Shown in pieces: positions 5,598 to 9,228 of a DNA stretch of 9,228 nt; position 1 is the first letter of the stretch; every line of letters begins with the position of its first letter. A model generated the notes under the pieces. The model had not been told where the DNA came from. It ran no database searches and worked only from the letters and a program-made list of their open reading frames with translations. The DNA comes from Limisphaerales bacterium. GTDB taxonomy: Bacteria; Verrucomicrobiota; Verrucomicrobiia; Limisphaerales; PALSA-1396. The position numbers and the translations under genes were made by a program. The stretch spans positions 1 through 9,228 of the forward strand of contig PLJQ01000419.1 in assembly GCA_003140275.1 (NCBI GenBank), read 5' to 3'.

Positions 5598-6656
5598 TCA
5601 CTTCATCTGCGCCAAAATCTGATCGGTGATCGCCTGCACAGCCTTCTCTGCGTCCGCATCCAAACCGACGACGGATTCCGGTTTCAGCGGCACGGCGCAC
5701 GCGACGCCGGGCCGCCACTCGGCGTTGTCGCAAAGTTCGCACTCCTTGAGTCCGTGGCGCGGATCGGGGATGCCGAGGCTTTGCTTGATCTTGAGCAGGT
5801 CTTGAAGTTGCGGCGCGGTCATCGTTTTGGCAGGCACGCCAAGTTGCGCGCTCACGAGAATCGTGCGGCAATAGGCTTCGAGAATTTCCATCTTGAAGTA
5901 GGCGTCCTCAACGTGGTTGTGGCTCCACGAAACGACGCCGTGATTGGCCATCAAAATCGTGTTGTGTTTGTCCACGAGTTCGCCGACGAGTTGGCCCATC
6001 TCCGGCGTGCCGGGAGTGCGATAAGGTGCGATGGCGACGGACGCGAACACTTCAAACTCCGGAATCATGCACGTCGGCGGCAGCACGCCCGCGACCGCGA
6101 AGCCCGTGCTGTAGGGCGGATGGCAATGGCACGTCGCGACCGCTTTCGGCTGGCGCTTCATGATCTGCAAATGCATCAGGATTTCACTCGTGCGCTTCTT
6201 CGTGCCGGCGAGCTGATTGCCTTCGAAGTCCACCAGGCACATGTCCTCGGGCTTCATGAAGCCCTTGCTCACGAGCGTCGGCGTGCAGAGCGCGATATCC
6301 TCGCCGACGCGAATGGCGATGTTGCCGCCGTTGCCGTCCACGTATTCGCGCTGCCAGAGGCGGCGTCCGATGTCGCAAAGCTGATCCTTGAGGTTGCGAC
6401 AGTAAGGTGAGTTGAAAAACGCCTGGAGTTCAGACTTGGGCGACTTGGAGGTCAGGAGCTTGGCCGGCGCCATGGTGGTTGTGGCAAGGTTCGAGGTGCC
6501 GGCGGACTGGCCCACGCTTAAGTCGCCATGGCGTTGCAGGTCATAGAGTAAATCCTTTGCGGACGGTGTGAGAATGGCGCAGGCAGGCAGGTTTTTTACG
6601 TCGCCGCCATTGGCCAGCAAGTCCTTGATGTCTTTGGCGCTGATGACGGTGTTCAT
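5598..6656 (-). CDS. BMC-associated class II aldolase (L-fuculose/L-rhamnulose-phosphate type)
   Basis: A 352-residue zinc-dependent aldolase expected to split fuculose-1-P or rhamnulose-1-P into DHAP and lactaldehyde inside the microcompartment. The central domain (about 80-285) has DGNGGNIAIR (108-116), E158 in TSEIL, H177 and H179 in CHCHPP, and H239 in ANHGVVSW, which are the base and zinc ligands of the AraD/FucA family. It is about 130 residues longer than FucA. The N-terminal extension (1-40) carries a helix, ISAKDIKDLLANG, and an LTPSAKDLL motif seen in other BMC proteins as I recall. The C-terminal extension holds a CELC pair (306-309) and ends in a linker plus an amphipathic helix, DAEKAVQAITDQILAQMK, which fits an encapsulation peptide. 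Its ATG overlaps the stop of the preceding BMC-P gene (ATGA), implying translational coupling. The family is certain; the choice between the two sugars is not. Confidence 0.93.
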   Translation of the reverse strand: MNTVISAKDIKDLLANGGDVKNLPACAILTPSAKDLLYDLQRHGDLSVGQSAGTSNLATTTMAPAKLLTSKSPKSELQAFFNSPYCRNLKDQLCDIGRRLWQREYVDGNGGNIAIRVGEDIALCTPTLVSKGFMKPEDMCLVDFEGNQLAGTKKRTSEILMHLQIMKRQPKAVATCHCHPPYSTGFAVAGVLPPTCMIPEFEVFASVAIAPYRTPGTPEMGQLVGELVDKHNTILMANHGVVSWSHNHVEDAYFKMEILEAYCRTILVSAQLGVPAKTMTAPQLQDLLKIKQSLGIPDPRHGLKECELCDNAEWRPGVACAVPLKPESVVGLDADAEKAVQAITDQILAQMK

Positions 6657-6958
6657 TTGCTAAACGGATTGTAAAAAATGTCGTCCACCAGCGCGGCGTT
6701 AATGGCGTCCACCGGCGTGGGCTCTTCGAACGGCTGCGCGGCCTCGCGGCCCTCGATGTAGCCGATGGTCTGACCCAGGCCGCCGCCAAGCGCGTCGTAA
6801 ACCACAAGACTCGGGTCTTTGCTTGGGCCGACGGGCGTCTCGGCGCCACGCTGGTAATGTTCGCGCGTGAAGGGCGACACGATCAACCAGCGCGCGCCCT
6901 CAAGTCCGGGCGCAGCCTTGCTCAACGTCACGCGGCCGATTACGGAGCCAAGCTTCAC
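6653..6958 (-). CDS. BMC-P shell vertex protein (EutN/CcmL family), divergent pore segment
   Basis: A 101-residue pentameric shell protein that caps vertices of the microcompartment. MKLGSVIGRVTLSK is the first strand pair of the fold, followed by WLIVSPF, LVVYDALGGGLGQTIGYIEG (about 51-70) and, after a longer loop, the PVDAINAALVDDI strand (82-94). I use the GTG at 6958 because it begins the fold and gives a 4-base GTGA overlap with the upstream BMC-P gene. The frame is open further to 7006, but those 16 residues (arginine-rich) lie inside the other gene. Unlike its two paralogues here, it lacks the G-S-(S/A)-A-R motif at the pentamer pore region and has IEGREAAQPFEEP instead. It also carries an insertion around HYQRGAETPVGPSKDPS. 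Three BMC-P paralogues in one operon is typical of PVM-type loci. Confidence 0.9.
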   Translation of the reverse strand: MKLGSVIGRVTLSKAAPGLEGARWLIVSPFTREHYQRGAETPVGPSKDPSLVVYDALGGGLGQTIGYIEGREAAQPFEEPTPVDAINAALVDDIFYNPFSK

Positions 6959-7233
6959 ACCGGCACCCCTGCGTCTTTCTCGTCCACCACGCCAATCACC
7001 ATCCAACGCACGGGACTTTTCTGATCGCCGATCGCGTTGCGCGCCGCGGAACCATCGGAGGAAATCACCACTCGTTGATGCATGCCCGCGCCGTGCGGAT
7101 CGATGGCGATCTGGGGTGCGCCTTCAGATTCGCCGGCGTTGTTGATCGGCTGGCAAACCACGAACCGCCACCCCTCGAAACTCGGATGTTTTCGAGTGGC
7201 GACCATATTGCCTTCAACGCGGGCGAGAAGCAT
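6955..7233 (-). CDS. BMC-P shell vertex protein (EutN/CcmL family)
   Basis: A 92-residue protein with the complete EutN/CcmL pattern: MLLARVEGNMVATRKHPSF (first strands), GWRFVVCQP, then IAIDPHGAGMHQRVVISSDGSAAR, in which the DGSAAR segment (60-65) forms the pore-facing turn, and last VRWMVIGVVDE (75-85). The order and spacing equal those of its paralogue at 8787-9098. Pentamers of this family close the vertices of the polyhedral shell. The ATG at 7233 is only 3 bases after the stop of the aldehyde dehydrogenase gene, and its own stop overlaps the next BMC-P start. This tight packing shows that it is expressed with the enzymes. No oddity beyond a short C-terminal tail (KDAGVPV). Confidence 0.95.
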   Translation of the reverse strand: MLLARVEGNMVATRKHPSFEGWRFVVCQPINNAGESEGAPQIAIDPHGAGMHQRVVISSDGSAARNAIGDQKSPVRWMVIGVVDEKDAGVPV

Positions 7234-7236
7234 GGC

Positions 7237-8751
7237 TCAATAAATCCTCAGATTGTCCACCATCACGCAGCGGCGGATGCGGGTGAAAGTCTTTGGGTTG
7301 GTGACGCCTTCACCGGTCGGCGTGGCGATGGAATAACTCAGGTAGCCTTCGCCGCCAAGCCCGAGGCCGGCCATGGACGGCCCATTCTTTATGAACAACG
7401 TTGTGTCGAGTGCGCGGCCCACCGCCGTCATCGCTTCCACATCATGCGAGTGGATGATGCTGGTGTGTTTGTAGCCGTGCTCGGCTTCGAGCGAACGGGC
7501 GACGCCTTCCTCCAGGCTCTTCACGCGGACGACGGGCAGGAAGGGCATCATCTGTTCCTCGACCACGAACGGATGATTCGGATCCGTCTCAGCGAACAAA
7601 AGTTGGGTGCCCGCCGGGATGTTCACACCCGCTGCCTTGGCGAGCACGATTGGGTCTTTGCCGATAAAATCCTTGTTCACCGACGCGTGCGCGCAGCCAC
7701 CGCCCTGGCCGGGAGTGATGGTGAACGCTGCCTTGGTAAGGGCTTCGAGTTGGACATTCGTGAGTTTCACCGCGCCGTTCTGTTCCATCTGCGACATCAA
7801 CTTGTCGGCGATGATTTCGAGCGCGAAGACTTCCTTCTCACCGATGCAGAGCAAGTTATTGTCGTAAGCCGCGCCTTGGATGATGGCCTTGGCTGCGCGC
7901 TTCATGCACGCAGTGTCATCGACATACACGGGTGGATTGCCAGGGCCGGCGCAGATGGCGCGCTTGCCGGTCTGCATGGCGGCCTTCACCACTCCAGGGC
8001 CGCCGGTGACGAGCAGTAGGCGCACGGCCTCGTGCTTGCACATCCCAGCGAAGCTCTCCATCGACGGCTTTTCGATAATGGTGGCGATGTTCTCGATGCC
8101 GGTCTCGCGATAGATGGCTTCATTGTAGGCGCGCACTGCAACGGCCGCGCAACGCGCCGCCGACGGATGGGGGTTGAACACAACTGCGTTACCAGCGGCG
8201 GTGATGTTCACGATGTTGCCACTCAGCGTGGGAATCGAATGGGTGCTGGGCGTGACCGCGCCAACCACGCCGAACGGCGTGTATTCCTCGAGTGTAATGC
8301 CGTGGTCACCGCTGCGCGCGTCCGGCCGCAACGAGTCCACGCCGGGAACGAGCTTGATGATTTTTAGTTTCTCAATCTTGTGATCAAGTCGCCCAATTTT
8401 TGTCTCGTCGAGTGAAAGCCTGCCCCAAGTCTCGGCATTTTTCTCCGCCATCGACTTGATGATTTCTTCAATCTTGCGGCGTGCGACGACGCCTTTTTCC
8501 TGAAGCTGCAAAAACGCTTCCTGCGCCGCGACGCCAGCTTCGTTTGCGTCTAGAAAAACCCCAAACTTGCCGCGCAGCGCAACTGCCGGTCGCGGTTTAC
8601 TTTTCGCCTGCTCGCAACCACAGGACTGTACCGGCGGCGGCGCGGAGGGAGATGGTGCAGGTGCGGACCGGGCTGGTGCAGAGTTGCCGTTCAAGCGCCC
8701 CATCACCTCAGCAACGACATCCCGAATCAAAGTTTCATTCACTGCGCTCAT
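7237..8751 (-). CDS. CoA-acylating aldehyde dehydrogenase (PduP/EutE-like) with N-terminal encapsulation peptide
   Basis: A 504-residue enzyme that oxidises an aldehyde (expected: lactaldehyde or propionaldehyde) with NAD and CoA to acyl-CoA in the microcompartment lumen. Residues 1-20 (MSAVNETLIRDVVAEVMGRL) form an amphipathic helix followed by a Pro/Ala/Ser linker (24-42), the usual layout of an encapsulation peptide. The catalytic body begins near 60. It has TPSTHSIPT (168-175), FNPHPSA (192-198), VTGGPGVV (248-255), AGPGNPPVYV (268-277) and the nucleophile C302 in NNLLCIGEKEVF. VVEEQMMPFLPVVRV lies in the C-terminal half. These are signatures of the PduP/EutE group rather than of hydrolytic ALDHs. 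A CGC pair (44-46) sits in the linker. The gene follows BMC-P3 by 35 bases and precedes BMC-P2 by 3 bases. Confidence 0.96.
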   Translation of the reverse strand: MSAVNETLIRDVVAEVMGRLNGNSAPARSAPAPSPSAPPPVQSCGCEQAKSKPRPAVALRGKFGVFLDANEAGVAAQEAFLQLQEKGVVARRKIEEIIKSMAEKNAETWGRLSLDETKIGRLDHKIEKLKIIKLVPGVDSLRPDARSGDHGITLEEYTPFGVVGAVTPSTHSIPTLSGNIVNITAAGNAVVFNPHPSAARCAAVAVRAYNEAIYRETGIENIATIIEKPSMESFAGMCKHEAVRLLLVTGGPGVVKAAMQTGKRAICAGPGNPPVYVDDTACMKRAAKAIIQGAAYDNNLLCIGEKEVFALEIIADKLMSQMEQNGAVKLTNVQLEALTKAAFTITPGQGGGCAHASVNKDFIGKDPIVLAKAAGVNIPAGTQLLFAETDPNHPFVVEEQMMPFLPVVRVKSLEEGVARSLEAEHGYKHTSIIHSHDVEAMTAVGRALDTTLFIKNGPSMAGLGLGGEGYLSYSIATPTGEGVTNPKTFTRIRRCVMVDNLRIY

Positions 8752-8786
8752 GCTTTTTCAGAAGCCGCGTTGAAACGGCGGCGGTT

Positions 8787-9098
8787 TCAAGTTTTCGCGT
8801 TGTAGATTTGTTTGCCCAACACGTCCACGACATCCACGATGCCAATGATGACGGCATCGACCGGGGCGTCTTTCATGCCGCCGGCGAGACGGGCGCTGCT
8901 GCCCTGGCAGAACATCACCAATTCGCCGATGCCGGCACCGAGCGTGTCCACGGCCACGATCGTGTTCGAGCCGGCCTTGAATTTGGTCGGGTCTTTGTCG
9001 TCCACGAGTTGAGGTCGCAGGATCAATAATTTGCGCCCGCTCATGGAAGGGTCTTTTTTGGTCGAGACGACCGAGCCTTCAACTTTGGCGAGGAACAT
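8787..9098 (-). CDS. BMC-P shell vertex protein (EutN/CcmL family)
   Basis: A 103-residue vertex protein. MFLAKVEGSVVSTKKDPSM opens the fold, then GRKLLILRPQLVD, TIVAVDTLGAGIGELVMFCQGSSAR (46-70, with the classical GSSAR pore turn) and PVDAVIIGIVDVVDV (79-93). I chose the ATG at 9098 because it starts the first strand. An in-frame ATG at 9155 would add 19 residues (MMGAPVRFAFHTTRNSHTP), partly encoded in the repeat array, with no counterpart in the family. It is the most canonical of the three paralogues and the first gene of the operon visible in the window. The upstream DNA is repetitive, so either a promoter lies there or the operon begins further right with the missing BMC-H genes. Confidence 0.95.
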   Translation of the reverse strand: MFLAKVEGSVVSTKKDPSMSGRKLLILRPQLVDDKDPTKFKAGSNTIVAVDTLGAGIGELVMFCQGSSARLAGGMKDAPVDAVIIGIVDVVDVLGKQIYNAKT

Positions 9099-9150
9099 AG
9101 GCGTGTGCGAGTTGCGTGTTGTGTGAAAGGCGAACCGGACGGGCGCACCC

Positions 9151-9227
9151 ATCACGAATCACGAATCACGATTCACGATTCACGGGCGACGAATTGCGGG
9201 TCACCAGTCACTAGTCACCAGTCACGA
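9151..9227. repeat. Degenerate 7-bp tandem array upstream of the BMC-P gene
   Basis: Plus strand: ATCACGA three times, TTCACGA and TTCACGG (9151-9185), two decayed units GCGACGA and ATTGCGG (9186-9199), then GTCACCA, GTCACTA, GTCACCA and GTCACGA (9200-9227). Both blocks are in the same 7-base register, so this is one array of 11 units with consensus close to NTCACNA, cut by the window edge. It lies in the non-coding stretch 9099-9228, in which no other element was seen. Confidence 0.85.
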
Positions 9228-9228
9228 T

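Noticed and set aside
3960..5600. Target-site duplications flanking the two GxxExxY cassettes
   Set aside because: I compared the bases outside each pair of inverted repeats and saw no matching direct repeat, so classical transposition is not shown.
5478..6410. Plus-strand open frame of 310 codons
   Set aside because: It is antisense to the class II aldolase and GxxExxY genes, is rich in His/Arg/Ala as mirror frames of GC-rich genes are, and shows no domain.
7075..8019. Plus-strand open frame of 314 codons
   Set aside because: It is antisense to the aldehyde dehydrogenase and a BMC-P gene, both of which have unmistakable family motifs.
9151..9227. CRISPR array or replication iterons
   Set aside because: Units are contiguous heptamers without spacers, and no cas, initiator or DnaA-box context is visible.

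Overview
The window looks like chromosomal DNA of a Verrucomicrobiota-type bacterium (PVC superphylum). This is inferred from gene content, not from a search. Its main feature is most of one side of a bacterial microcompartment (BMC) operon of the Planctomycetes-Verrucomicrobia (PVM) type, the kind known for degrading L-fucose and L-rhamnose through lactaldehyde. The operon is read on the minus strand, so it runs from the right edge towards the left.

Layout from left to right: (1) 1-788, plus strand, a YggT-like membrane protein whose 5' end lies outside the window. (2) 808-1908, minus strand, a soluble receiver plus histidine kinase protein. (3) 1909-2448, a gene-poor stretch. (4) 2449-2664, minus strand, the C-terminal remnant of a HAD phosphatase of the beta-phosphoglucomutase type, with no 5' half. 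(5) 2673-3959, a probable TIM-barrel class I (DeoC/LacD-like) aldolase with a 7-bp tandem repeat inside its 3' coding part. (6) 3967-4221, a decayed GxxExxY-family gene between inverted repeats. (7) 4224-5150, a lactate/malate dehydrogenase. (8) 5159-5597, an intact GxxExxY-family gene, also between inverted repeats. (9) 5598-9098, the compact BMC core: class II aldolase, BMC-P, BMC-P, CoA-acylating aldehyde dehydrogenase and a third BMC-P. (10) 9099-9228, non-coding DNA dominated by a degenerate heptamer array.

Reading in the direction of transcription, BMC-P3, ALDH, BMC-P2, BMC-P1 and class II aldolase are joined by a 35-nt gap, a 3-nt gap, a GTGA overlap and an ATGA overlap, so they are surely one transcript. 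The expected chemistry is cleavage of fuculose-1-P or rhamnulose-1-P by the class II aldolase to DHAP and lactaldehyde, oxidation of the aldehyde to acyl-CoA by the ALDH inside the shell, and cofactor recycling by the lactate/malate dehydrogenase. Both core enzymes carry terminal amphipathic segments that look like encapsulation peptides (N-terminal on the ALDH, C-terminal on the aldolase). The hexameric BMC-H shell proteins, PduL-like phosphotransacylase and acetate kinase are not in this window and probably lie beyond the right edge.

The least expected feature is a pair of GxxExxY (PD-(D/E)XK-like) cassettes, each bounded by imperfect inverted repeats starting AACCACG. They sit exactly in the gaps on either side of the dehydrogenase gene, immediately next to neighbouring stop codons. 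One is intact and one has lost its catalytic half. This looks like a small, gene-bearing, inverted-repeat element that colonises operon junctions without breaking the host genes.
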